In this document: positions 37,251-45,507 of the stretch, piece after piece
How positions within the stretch are numbered: the stretch's first letter is position 1
Layout: each line of letters opens with the position of its first letter
Assembly (NCBI RefSeq): GCF_031451695.1
Contig: NZ_JARWAM010000004.1
Span: 62,001-126,000 of the forward strand
Direction of reading: 5' to 3'
From: Franzmannia qiaohouensis
GTDB taxonomy: Bacteria > Pseudomonadota > Gammaproteobacteria > Pseudomonadales > Halomonadaceae
DNA: 64,000 bases
Notes under the pieces: generated by a model
Database searches by the model: none
What the model saw: the letters and a program-made list of their open reading frames with translations, nothing else
Told to the model about the DNA's origin: nothing
Made by a program: the position numbers and the translations under genes

Positions 37251-37529
37251 TCAGCCTTCGGCTTCTCCCTCGGCTTCTGCTTCCCCTTCACCCTCAGCTT
37301 CGCCTTCTGCCCCTCCTTCGGCTTCGGGATCGGCTTCTGCATCATGGGCCTCTGCCAGCATCAGCGGTGCCTCCTGGCTCCCGCTGAACCCCGCAGAGGT
37401 GGCCGAATCGTCGGCTACGGCCTGGAACGCCACACCGCTGGCGACCAGCGCCAGCGCCGGAGCGGCATAGCCGAGCTGGCGGCTGAGACGCCCCAGCAGG
37501 CTTCTTCGTTTCTCATCTTGCAGTGTCAT
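37251..37529 (-). CDS. Putative substrate peptide with Glu/Ala/Gly tail
   Basis: 92 residues; ATG at 37529 with GGAGG 8 nt upstream. Residues 1-62 are nearly identical to the N-terminus of the cytochrome-domain protein at 40131-40835: MTLQDEKRRSLLGRLSRQLG, a hydrophobic APALALVASGVAFQA segment, and the shared APLMLAEAH motif. After that comes a ~30-residue acidic tail made of Glu, Ala and Gly that ends the protein (GEAEAEGEAEG). It lies 65 bp downstream of the TTL-like gene on the same strand. I infer a precursor or substrate of that ligase; a structural role of the tail is an alternative. Confidence 0.7.
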   Translation of the reverse strand: MTLQDEKRRSLLGRLSRQLGYAAPALALVASGVAFQAVADDSATSAGFSGSQEAPLMLAEAHDAEADPEAEGGAEGEAEGEGEAEAEGEAEG

Positions 37530-37594
37530 GATGATGACCTCCGTGATGATGAATAGGCGACATGCCACGGCATGCCGTCATGCAGTACGCCAAC

Positions 37595-39967
37595 CTAAGG
37601 AGTCGACGCGCGTTTAGCAACGCCGCCGTGAGGCGACGGCGCGTTCTGCTCGGTGACTTGGCGTGCCGCTTCGAGCTCGGCAAACCAGCCCGATAGCGTC
37701 GCGAAGCTGGGCGCTTCCTGCCCCAGTGAACGTCTCGACAGCCCTCCCAGCCACTCGCCGAGTGCCATCACCATTTCTGGCTCAGCCGCAGCGTCGTCGG
37801 GAGCGCTGCAGCAGGCCAGCAGCGTGCCGAGCACATCCAGCGCCGATGGCGTGCCTAGCGCGTCATCGCCGTCACCCGCGACCAGCACGCCCTGCAGCAT
37901 GATGCGGTTCGGCAGGTCGGGTATCATGCCGGCAAAGATCTCCGGGATAGGCAGGCCAAGCGGCTCGATGACCGGCGCAGCGTCAAGCGATAACCGCACG
38001 CCTCGCGTCAGTACGCCGTCTGCCGCCGATACCAGCCGCTGGGCAACGTCGATATGCTCACCAACCGCGAAGAGGCACAGTACACCGGTGCCTTGCGGGG
38101 TAATCAGCAGGCCGGCGTCGAGCACCGGGTGATCCGGCGTGCAGGCCTGGCGCACCAGATAGCCCAGCAGCGCAGGGCCGAGCTGGGCCAGCGTCACTCG
38201 CCCGGCAACTACCTCGCCGCCCGCCGCCAGGCTGTAGCCCGCGGTCTCGCGCAGGACGTCGAGACGTGGCAGGTGTATTGCAGCCTGTTCACTGAGCGGC
38301 ACCAGCGCCCCGGCGAAGAGTGCCGTCAGCCGGTTCATCGCCGGACCGCTGGGGAGATACAGTGCCCAGCGCTTGCCATCGAAGGCCAACTGCATGGCCT
38401 GTGGCGTAGCGTCGATCTCGGCGGGCGCTGCCTCGCTGGCATGCCGCGAGGCATCTTGCGTACCGCGCTGACACAGCAGGCCATCGCGACACCACTCGCC
38501 AAGCGTGGCCCAGACCTCGCGACGCAGGACGTCACGATCCACACTGCCGCCCTTTTCTGCCTCCGCCGCCCGGGCCAGCTCGTCGGCAATGGCATCCGGC
38601 TCGACCCCCTCGGTGGCCAGCAGCCAGATCAGCGCTGCGCTGTCGTTGGGCCGATAGTAGCGGTGAGTGTGGGTGGCATAGAGCGCCAGCTGGTCATCGT
38701 CGAGCAGCTCTGCCACGTGGCGACGCCCAAGGCGTGGACGTGGCACGGCCACGCCGCTCAAGGCATCGGCCAGCTGCACGTCGGCCAGCCTCGGCAGTGA
38801 GAAATAGGGCAGGTAACGCTCGGGTTCGGATGCGGGCAGCAAGCGCTGGAAGTTGCCGCCACGGGCCTCCTCCGCCTGAGCTTCGGCCAGCAGCGAGTCA
38901 TCGCTATCGCGGGCCGCGCCAATGCCCAGCAGCGCGACCATGTCGTGCACCAGCCCCCCCTTGACGCGCTCCTCGACCAGGCCACCGGTCTCGGGGGCGG
39001 CGCAGATGCCCAGCGACGGGCTGAGATTACACTCGAGAATCCATGGCTTGAGAGTGTCGTCCACCAGGCAGTCGAGCCCCAGCAATTCGTAGCAGCCCTT
39101 GGGGTCGGCGCCGACCTGGGCCGTACGCTGCTGCATGGCATCCACCGCCGAGATGGCGGTCAAGGCAATCAGGTCCTCGATCTTGGCAAACAGCTGTTCG
39201 TCGTCATGGCCCTGCTCGCGCAGCCAGTGCCGGTAGCGCTCGAGATCGATGAACTCCACCGGCACCTCGGCATCGGTGTTGAGCGCATTGATATCAGGGT
39301 TGGTCAGCTGACTGTAGGGGTTGTCGACATCGTCGGGGTCCCAGGGCTCGGAAGCCAGCTTGGCAAACCCCTGGCGATAGAGATAAACACGCAGCGGCTC
39401 GATGCTCGAGATAAGCACATACAGGCGCAGCACATACTTGTGGCCGCGGATGGTGTGAGGGTTGGCCAGGTACTCCTGGACCAGCCAGTCGGCGGCCAGC
39501 GGCGCCTGGGCCACGTCCTGCAGTACCCGCACCCCCTTGCCCTTGGAGGCATTGGTGGGCTTGAGAATCCAGCGCTGCTGCGGATCTGCCAGTGCGGCGG
39601 CCTGCAGGGCGTGGTAGTCGTGTGGCATCACATAGGCCCGCGGGAAGAATGCCAGCCGCTGGGCCAGTTCGCTCTCGGCGCCATGGCTGGCATGTATGTG
39701 CTCGCGCAGGTTGGCCAGGCTGTCGTGGAGACGGCTCTTGACCGTCAGCGCGGCGTTGCCCGGAAAGTGGTTCATGCTGCGCTGCGGTGTCACGCGGCGA
39801 AACTGCTTGCTCTCCGGCATGCCGGTGATCCACGCCGCGTCCCAGTGGTCTTCATCACCCTGTTTCCAGCCCAGTGGCTCCAGCGCCTCGCGAAAGAAAC
39901 GATCCTGCTCGTCGGCCCGCTTGCCGCCCAGCCAAAACCGCCGTTGCGGCGTACTCTGCTTCGTCAT
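37595..39967 (-). CDS. TTL-like ATP-grasp ligase fused to a PqqD-like domain
   Basis: 790 residues. Residues 1-350 are a tubulin-tyrosine-ligase-family ATP-grasp domain: ILKPTNASKGKGVRVL (Lys136), VQEYL (Glu165), GHKYVLRLYVLISSIEPLRV with YLYRQGFAKLA, LLGLDCLVDD and the metal site ILECNLSPSLG (Glu312, Asn314). Residues ~398-500 look like PqqD (RIPP recognition element): RYYRPNDSAALIWLLATEGV then REVWATLGEWCRDGLL. Residues ~520-760 are unassigned; LLITPQGTGVLCLFAVG faintly recalls an HprK-like fold without a P-loop. TTL enzymes add amino acids to Glu-rich tails, and both flanking genes encode Glu-rich-tailed proteins with a common leader. Confidence 0.82.
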   Translation of the reverse strand: MTKQSTPQRRFWLGGKRADEQDRFFREALEPLGWKQGDEDHWDAAWITGMPESKQFRRVTPQRSMNHFPGNAALTVKSRLHDSLANLREHIHASHGAESELAQRLAFFPRAYVMPHDYHALQAAALADPQQRWILKPTNASKGKGVRVLQDVAQAPLAADWLVQEYLANPHTIRGHKYVLRLYVLISSIEPLRVYLYRQGFAKLASEPWDPDDVDNPYSQLTNPDINALNTDAEVPVEFIDLERYRHWLREQGHDDEQLFAKIEDLIALTAISAVDAMQQRTAQVGADPKGCYELLGLDCLVDDTLKPWILECNLSPSLGICAAPETGGLVEERVKGGLVHDMVALLGIGAARDSDDSLLAEAQAEEARGGNFQRLLPASEPERYLPYFSLPRLADVQLADALSGVAVPRPRLGRRHVAELLDDDQLALYATHTHRYYRPNDSAALIWLLATEGVEPDAIADELARAAEAEKGGSVDRDVLRREVWATLGEWCRDGLLCQRGTQDASRHASEAAPAEIDATPQAMQLAFDGKRWALYLPSGPAMNRLTALFAGALVPLSEQAAIHLPRLDVLRETAGYSLAAGGEVVAGRVTLAQLGPALLGYLVRQACTPDHPVLDAGLLITPQGTGVLCLFAVGEHIDVAQRLVSAADGVLTRGVRLSLDAAPVIEPLGLPIPEIFAGMIPDLPNRIMLQGVLVAGDGDDALGTPSALDVLGTLLACCSAPDDAAAEPEMVMALGEWLGGLSRRSLGQEAPSFATLSGWFAELEAARQVTEQNAPSPHGGVAKRASTP

Positions 39968-40130
39968 CGCGCTGCCCTCATTTGGCTACGTCGCTATGTC
40001 ATGCACTACCTGCAATCCTGCTCCCTGTGTCGTCGCCACACGCCAGTCCTTACAAGCCAAGATCTCTGACGAGCCTCGCGACCGCAGCGGCGGTGAAAGG
40101 GAAGGCCCCGCCTTCCCTTTCATGCATGGG

Positions 40131-40835
40131 TCAGGTATCGCAGTTGTGCCCTGTGCTGTTGCCGGCGAAGCGCTTCTGAGCATCAACCACGTAGGCCGAT
40201 AGTGCTGCCAGCTCTTGAGAATCCCAGTCCAGCGGCTCGGCATCCATCGGGGCGACCATGCACAGCTGGACCATCTCGTCGGCATGCACGCGCTCCATCG
40301 AGAACATGTCCATGCCCATGGCGACCTCATGGGGGTAAGGGTCATTGAACGTGTCCTGATATCCCGACAAGCCATCGGCCCCGTGGCAGCTGGCACAGGA
40401 GAGGCCATTGGTACTCAGCGAGGTATCGTTGAACAGCACCTCGCCTCGGGCGATCAGCTCGGCGGGGTTATCACCCGACTCGTCATACCCCGGGGTATAG
40501 CCGTCGGGGCGCTCGACCGCAGATCTGTCATGGTCACCCGCTTCGGCTTCTCCCTCGGCTTCGGCTTCCCCCTCGGCCTCGGCTTCACCCTCTGCTTCGG
40601 CTTCTGCTTCTGCCTCTGCCTCCCCTTCGGCCTCTGCCTGGCCTTCGGCGTGGGCTTCTGCCAGCATCAGCGGCGCGTCCTGGCCGCTAGTGAATGAGCG
40701 ACTGTCAGGCGCCTCACCGGCCATCGCCTGAAACGCCGAACCACCCGCTACCAACACCAGCGCTGGCGCGGTATAGCCCAATTGGCGGCTCAGCCGTGCC
40801 AGCAAGCTGCGGCGCTTCTCGTCTTGTATTGTCAT
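40131..40835 (-). CDS. Leader + Glu-rich tail + cytochrome c domain protein
   Basis: 234 residues; ATG at 40835 with GAGGAG 8 nt upstream. Residues 1-62 match the 92-residue protein at 37251 (twin-Arg RRSLLARLSRQ, hydrophobic APALVLVAGGSAFQA, then DAPLMLAEAH). Residues ~60-100 are EAEG-type repeats. The C-terminal ~110 residues form a class I cytochrome c with CASCH (Cys147, Cys150, His151) and a late Met as probable distal ligand. The N-terminus should export it to the periplasm. It is transcribed before the TTL-like gene. Confidence 0.85.
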   Translation of the reverse strand: MTIQDEKRRSLLARLSRQLGYTAPALVLVAGGSAFQAMAGEAPDSRSFTSGQDAPLMLAEAHAEGQAEAEGEAEAEAEAEAEGEAEAEGEAEAEGEAEAGDHDRSAVERPDGYTPGYDESGDNPAELIARGEVLFNDTSLSTNGLSCASCHGADGLSGYQDTFNDPYPHEVAMGMDMFSMERVHADEMVQLCMVAPMDAEPLDWDSQELAALSAYVVDAQKRFAGNSTGHNCDT

Positions 40836-41031
40836 TGTCAGATCTCCTCGATCACTGATGGACGACGACAGCGTGTGTTGTCGTGCCATGGCGCTAACGC
40901 TACGCCTCGCCGCCAGCTGTCAGCGGCCTGGAGGCTCCCTGTACGTGGCGCCATACCGACTTGGTCTGGATCACACTGCGTTCCTTACACCTGTTTTTCG
41001 GCCCAACCCCGGATCACGCGCACTTGATATA

Positions 41032-41047
41032 TGGACTGATTGGTACT
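41032..41047. promoter_or_regulatory. Half-conserved operator upstream of the TetR gene
   Basis: TGGACTGATTGGTACT, whose first nine bases match the palindromic site at 41692. It lies 11 bp before the TetR ATG, in the core-promoter zone, and suggests weak autoregulation. Confidence 0.45.
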
Positions 41048-41058
41048 AAATTCACGGC

Positions 41059-41646
41059 ATGACACGCGGACGCCCCATTGCCTTCAGCCCCGACCAAGCC
41101 ACCAGTGCCGCCATGCAGGTATTCTGGGCGCGTGGTTACGACAGTGCTTCGACGCGAGATCTGCTCGATGCCATGCAGATTTCGCGTAGCAGCCTGTATC
41201 AAGCCTACGGCAACAAGGAGCAGCTGTTTCTCGAGGCGATGCGCCGCTACCGCGACAACTTGCTTGTGCGCCTCGCGAAGCGATCCGAGGCGGCACCTTC
41301 GGCGCTGGCATTCATCGAAGGGCTGTTTCTGGATACCGCCGCCGAGGCCGGCAGCGAGCGCGCCGCGCTGGGCTGCTTGATCTTCAACTCGGCAGGCGAG
41401 CTTGGCCAGCGTGAAGGGCTGGCAGCCGAGGAGGCGCGGCGCAGTCTCGACGCCATCACCGCGCTGTTTCAGCAGGTGATCGTCGCCGCCCAGCGCCAGG
41501 GAGACATCGATGCTCAGCGTGATTCCAAGGCTCTGGCCACCTACCTGACGATGGGCATGGCCGGGCTGCGTACCCTGCTCAAATCGACCCAGGATCGCGC
41601 CGCCACGCAAGCCGCCGCCACGATGTTTCTAGCGTCGCTTCGCTAA
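41059..41646 (+). CDS. TetR/AcrR family transcriptional regulator
   Basis: 195 residues. The N-terminal HTH is TSAAMQVFWARGYDSASTRDLLDAM followed by ISRSSLYQAYGNKEQLFLEA, a typical TetR helix-turn-helix. The rest is a helical ligand-binding domain containing one conserved Cys in AALGCLIFNSA. The adjacent downstream gene carries a similar operator, so I infer it controls the carboxymuconolactone decarboxylase-like gene. No clear ribosome site is seen at its ATG. Confidence 0.94.
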   Translation: MTRGRPIAFSPDQATSAAMQVFWARGYDSASTRDLLDAMQISRSSLYQAYGNKEQLFLEAMRRYRDNLLVRLAKRSEAAPSALAFIEGLFLDTAAEAGSERAALGCLIFNSAGELGQREGLAAEEARRSLDAITALFQQVIVAAQRQGDIDAQRDSKALATYLTMGMAGLRTLLKSTQDRAATQAAATMFLASLR

Positions 41647-41691
41647 CGCTTCGATACTCGCATGTCACTAGAGGAGCTTTTTTGCCGATTC

Positions 41692-41707
41692 TGGACTGAT
41701 CAATCCA
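41692..41707. promoter_or_regulatory. Palindromic TetR operator TGGACTGATCAATCCA
   Basis: A 16-bp near-perfect palindrome (one mismatched pair) between the TetR gene and the AhpD-like gene, about 48 bp before the latter's ATG. Nine bases recur before the TetR gene. Position and symmetry support operator function. Confidence 0.65.
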
Positions 41708-41754
41708 TATTACAGGTACCGTGAGTACCCTCCACCGCAAACAGGAGTCACACC

Positions 41755-42324
41755 ATGTCAGCCGACTACCAGATGCAGCTTGCCCCCCAGACCCTCGACA
41801 ACGCCGACGACCAGGCACGCCCGCTGCTCGAGAAGGCCAACGACAAGCTGGGCTTTGTGCCGCATATGTATGAGGGCATGGCCAAGGCCCCCGGCGTGCT
41901 GAGCACCTACCTGCACGGCTATGAGCTGTTCCGCGAGGCCTCCGGCTTCGCGCCACCCGAGCAGGAAGTGGTGTTCCTGACCATCAGCCGTCTCAACGGC
42001 TGCGGCTACTGCATGTCGGCCCACAGCATGCTGGCCGACAAGATGTCCCAGGTGCCGGCCGACGTGCTCGAGGCCATCCGCACCGACCAGCCGATCCCCG
42101 ATCAGCACCTGGCCGCGCTCAGCGCCTTCACGCGCGTCATGTTCGAGACGCGCGGCAAGCCGACCGAGGCCGACGTCAAGACGTTTCTCGAGGCCGGGTT
42201 CGAGGAGCAGCATGTCCTGCAGATCATACTGGCCATGGCGGTGAAGACGCTCTCCAACTACGCCAACCATGTGAACCACCCGGCGCTGGATGATGCCTTT
42301 GCCGGCCATGCCTGGCAGGGCTAA
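41755..42324 (+). CDS. Carboxymuconolactone decarboxylase / AhpD-like protein
   Basis: 189 residues. The redox-type CGYCMSAHS motif (Cys, Cys, His) is that of AhpD and peroxidase-related CMD proteins; TISRLNGCGYC sits at the expected place, and the C-terminal helix LAMAVKTLSNYANHVNH is typical. Family members reduce peroxides through the Cys pair. Probably derepressed by the adjacent TetR protein when it binds an electrophile or oxidant (inference). Confidence 0.92.
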   Translation: MSADYQMQLAPQTLDNADDQARPLLEKANDKLGFVPHMYEGMAKAPGVLSTYLHGYELFREASGFAPPEQEVVFLTISRLNGCGYCMSAHSMLADKMSQVPADVLEAIRTDQPIPDQHLAALSAFTRVMFETRGKPTEADVKTFLEAGFEEQHVLQIILAMAVKTLSNYANHVNHPALDDAFAGHAWQG

Positions 42325-42334
42325 CCTACCTATT

Positions 42335-42369
42335 CATGCCGGTGCAGCATCATGCGCTGCACCGGCATG
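42335..42369. terminator. Perfect 14-bp hairpin between two genes
   Basis: CATGCCGGTGCAGC, loop ATCATGC, GCTGCACCGGCATG. No T-run follows on the plus strand, so termination is only probable; it may also be the end of the AhpD-like transcript. Confidence 0.5.
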
Positions 42370-42394
42370 ACATCATCTGCATGAGGGCAATCCC

Positions 42395-43345
42395 ATGTTA
42401 CGTATCCTGATCCTGACACTTGCTACTCTAGGGTTTTCCGCACAGTCGTACTCCTCTGAACTCACACCGCTGGTCGACGCCGACTGGCTCAACCGCCACC
42501 TCGATGAGGACAACCTGGTGGTACTCGACGTGCGCTCGGATATCGACGGCGGCGGTGGCCGTGACGCGTTCGAAGCGACGCAGATTCCCGGCAGCCTGCA
42601 CACACGCTACGGCGAAGACGGCTGGCGTGAGAGCCGCAACGACGTCGCCGGCCTGATGCCCGCCGTCGATGAACTGGAACAGTTGATCGGCGGGCTCGGC
42701 ATCAGCAACGAGCATAGCGTGGTAATCGTCCCCGCCGGCACCGGCCCCACCGACTTCGGCACCGCCGCGCGCATCTACTGGACCTTCAAGATCCTCGGCC
42801 ACGACCAGGTGGCAATTCTCGACGGCGGCTTCGCCGGCTGGCAGCAGCAAGGCTTCGAGGTAGCCAGCGGCCCGACGCCTAGCGTTGAGCCAGCCCCCTT
42901 CCAGGCCGAACTGCGCGAAGCACTGATCGCCACCACCGAACAGGTGGAAGAGGCGCGCCAACGCCAGGCCCAGCTGGTCGATGCCCGCCCGTCGGACTAC
43001 TTCACCGGCGGGACCACCTCCCCCGCGGTACGCCTAGCGGGTACGATTCCGGGGGCACGCAACCTGCCACACCAGAGCCACCTGAATGACCGCAACGGTG
43101 CCTTCTACCTGGATACCGCGGGACTCGACGCGCGCATCAATGCCGCCGAACTGAACCGCGATGAGCGCACCATCGCGTTCTGCAACACCGGCCACTGGGC
43201 CGCCACCGACTGGTTTGTGCTCAGCGAGATCGCCGGCTTCGACAATGTCGCCATGTACGATGGCTCGATGGCCGCCTGGACGGTCAGCGAATCGCGCCCG
43301 GTGCAGCTGGCCCGCCGCGGCTTCGAGCTGCTCACCGGCGATTGA
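42395..43345 (+). CDS. Periplasmic rhodanese-type sulfurtransferase
   Basis: 316 residues. Signal peptide LILTLATLGFSAQSYS at the N-terminus. Two rhodanese domains: the first, inactive in appearance, around NLVVLDVRSDIDGGGG; the second active with Cys in AFCNTGHWAATDWF. Family members transfer sulfur from thiosulfate or 3-mercaptopyruvate to cyanide or thiols. A 58-bp fragment similar to the middle of this gene lies at 49155-49212. Confidence 0.9.
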   Translation: MLRILILTLATLGFSAQSYSSELTPLVDADWLNRHLDEDNLVVLDVRSDIDGGGGRDAFEATQIPGSLHTRYGEDGWRESRNDVAGLMPAVDELEQLIGGLGISNEHSVVIVPAGTGPTDFGTAARIYWTFKILGHDQVAILDGGFAGWQQQGFEVASGPTPSVEPAPFQAELREALIATTEQVEEARQRQAQLVDARPSDYFTGGTTSPAVRLAGTIPGARNLPHQSHLNDRNGAFYLDTAGLDARINAAELNRDERTIAFCNTGHWAATDWFVLSEIAGFDNVAMYDGSMAAWTVSESRPVQLARRGFELLTGD

Positions 43346-43393
43346 TTCGAAACGTCATCGGCCCACCCACTGCCTCGGGCTCCACTCTGCCTG

Positions 43394-44767
43394 TCAGAAG
43401 AATGTCAGGCCGACCTGGAACAGCCGCTCCACGTCACGGATGCGGCGCTTATCGACCACGAACAGAATCACGTGGTCGCCGGATGCCACCACCACATCGT
43501 CGTGGGCGATCAGCACCTCCTTGCCGCGCACGATGGCACCGATGGTGGTGCCGCTGGGCAGGTCGATCTCGTCGATGGCACGGCCCACCACCTTGGACGA
43601 GCGCGCGTCGCCGTGGGCGATCGCCTCGATGGCCTCGGCGGCGCCGCGGCGCAGTGAGTGGACGTTGACGATGTCGCCGCGACGCACGTGGGTAAGCAGG
43701 CTGCCGATGGTGGCCTGCTGCGGCGAGATGGCGATATCGATTTCGCCGCCCTGCACCAGGTCGACGTAGGCGGCGTTGTTGATCAGCGTCAGCACCTTCT
43801 TGGCACCCAGCCGCTTGGCCAGCATCGACGACATGATGTTGACCTCGTCGTCGTTGGTCAGCGCGCAGAAGATGTCGCAATCCTCGATGTTCTCCTCCAG
43901 CAGCAGGCGCTTGCTGGTGGCGCTGCCGTGCAGCACCACGGTGCGGTCGAGACGCTCGGAGAGGGTGGTGCAGCGCTCCAGGTCGTGCTCGATGATCTTG
44001 ACCTGGTGGCTGTGTTCGAGGTTCTCGGCCAGGCGCTCGCCGATATGGCCGCCGCCGGCGATCACCACGCGGCGGAAGTCGCGGTCGAGGCGACGCAGCT
44101 CGCTCATCACCGCGCGGATGTCACGCCGCGCGGCGATGAAGAACACCTCGTCGTCGGCCTCGATCACGGTGTCGCCGCGCGGAATGATCGGCCGGTTGCG
44201 GCGGTAGATGGCCGCCACCCGGGTGTCGACGTTGGGCATATGACGACGCAGGAAGCCGAGCTCCTGGCCGACCAGCGGGCCGCCGTAGAAGGCCTTGACC
44301 GCCACCAGCTGGGCCTGGCCGCCGGCGAATTCCAGCACCTGCAGGGCGCCGGGGTACTCGATCAGGCGGCGGATATGGTCGGTGACCACCTGCTCGGGGC
44401 TGATCAGCACGTCGATGGGCACCGCCTCGTGGGCGAACAGGCCCTTGCGGGTCAGATAGGCGGTGGCGCGCACCCGGGCGATCTTGGTGGGGGTGCGGAA
44501 CAGGGTGTGGGCGACCTGGCAGGCGATCATGTTGACTTCGTCGGAGTTGGTCACCGCGATCAGCATGTCGGCGTCTTCGCAGCCGGCCTGGCGCAGCACC
44601 ATGGGGTAGGAGGCGGGGCCGGACACGGTGCGAATGTCGAGACGATTGTGCAGATCACGCAGCCGACCGCCGTCGGTATCGACCACGGTGATGTCGTTCT
44701 CTTCGTGGGCGAGATGCTCCGCCAGGGTGCCGCCGACCTGACCGGCACCGAGAATGATGATTTTCAT
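43394..44767 (-). CDS. trkA: Trk system potassium uptake protein TrkA
   Basis: 457 residues, full length. Peripheral membrane regulator that binds NAD(H)/ATP and gates TrkH. Two RCK halves: MKIIILGAGQVGGTLAEHLA opens the first Rossmann fold, and FRRVVIAGGGHIGERLAENL opens the second, each followed by a RCK-C segment. The gene overlaps kdpE as ATGA and lies with trkH in one minus-strand group, so potassium uptake is regulated here together with a KdpDE-like pair. Confidence 0.97.
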   Translation of the reverse strand: MKIIILGAGQVGGTLAEHLAHEENDITVVDTDGGRLRDLHNRLDIRTVSGPASYPMVLRQAGCEDADMLIAVTNSDEVNMIACQVAHTLFRTPTKIARVRATAYLTRKGLFAHEAVPIDVLISPEQVVTDHIRRLIEYPGALQVLEFAGGQAQLVAVKAFYGGPLVGQELGFLRRHMPNVDTRVAAIYRRNRPIIPRGDTVIEADDEVFFIAARRDIRAVMSELRRLDRDFRRVVIAGGGHIGERLAENLEHSHQVKIIEHDLERCTTLSERLDRTVVLHGSATSKRLLLEENIEDCDIFCALTNDDEVNIMSSMLAKRLGAKKVLTLINNAAYVDLVQGGEIDIAISPQQATIGSLLTHVRRGDIVNVHSLRRGAAEAIEAIAHGDARSSKVVGRAIDEIDLPSGTTIGAIVRGKEVLIAHDDVVVASGDHVILFVVDKRRIRDVERLFQVGLTFF

Positions 44768-45507
44768 GAGAAGTTCTCCGTGTCGTTATCCATCGCCGCC
44801 GAGTCATCACGTTCGACCAGCAGGCGATAGCCGATACCGGCCTCGGTCTGCAGCAGAGCTGGCGCCCCCGGGTCGTCGCCAAGCTTGTGGCGAAGCTTGC
44901 TGATGACGATGCGCAGGTAGTGACTATCCTCGACGTGGCTGGGCCCCCACACCTCGCGCAGCAGTTGGGTCTGGGTCACCACCCGGCCGGCGTGTCGGCA
45001 GAGCCGCTCGAGCACCGCGTACTCCTTGGGCGTCAGGTGCACAGCCGTCGCGTGATGCCACAGACGCCGTGCACCGAGGTCGATCACCAGGCCACCCCGG
45101 CGATAGCAGCCTCCTTCCAGGGATAACGGCGACTCATCGCGATGGCGCAGCAAGGCACGAATCCGGGCCAGGAGCTCCTGAATGCCGAAAGGCTTGGTGA
45201 CGTAGTCGTTGGCGCCACGGTCCAGGGCGCGTACCTTTTCGGTCTCCTGTCCCCGCACCGAGACAACGATGACCGGTACCTGGCTACGCGCGCGCAGACG
45301 GTTAAGCACCTCCTGGCCATCCATATCCGGCAGGCCCAGGTCCAGCAGCACCAGGTCGGGGAGCTCTTCGAGCGCCAGCGATAAGCCCTCTCCACCGCTT
45401 TGCGCCTCGTGAACCACGAATCCTTGGGAGACCAGGCTGATCCGCAGAAAGCGACGGATTTGCGGCTCGTCGTCGATCACCAGAATGCGTTGAGGCTCAG
45501 TCACCAT
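44764..45507 (-). CDS. kdpE: KdpE-like OmpR-family response regulator
   Basis: 247 residues. Receiver domain with IDDEPQIRRFLRISL, phospho-acceptor Asp in LVLLDLGLPDMDGQE and Lys in YVTKPFGIQELLARI; winged-helix domain with LTPKEYAVLERLCRHAGRVV and WGPSHVEDSHYLRI. The pairing and the sequence pattern point to KdpE, which activates the kdp potassium ATPase operon; no kdpFABC is in the window, so the target may be the trk genes themselves. Overlaps kdpD by 11 bp. Confidence 0.93.
   Translation of the reverse strand: MVTEPQRILVIDDEPQIRRFLRISLVSQGFVVHEAQSGGEGLSLALEELPDLVLLDLGLPDMDGQEVLNRLRARSQVPVIVVSVRGQETEKVRALDRGANDYVTKPFGIQELLARIRALLRHRDESPLSLEGGCYRRGGLVIDLGARRLWHHATAVHLTPKEYAVLERLCRHAGRVVTQTQLLREVWGPSHVEDSHYLRIVISKLRHKLGDDPGAPALLQTEAGIGYRLLVERDDSAAMDNDTENFS

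Noticed and set aside
38945..40069. 374-codon plus-strand frame opposite the TTL-like gene
   Set aside because: Antisense shadow with no ribosome site.
43658..44830. 390-codon plus-strand frame opposite trkA
   Set aside because: Shadow of trkA; it shows no conserved motif.
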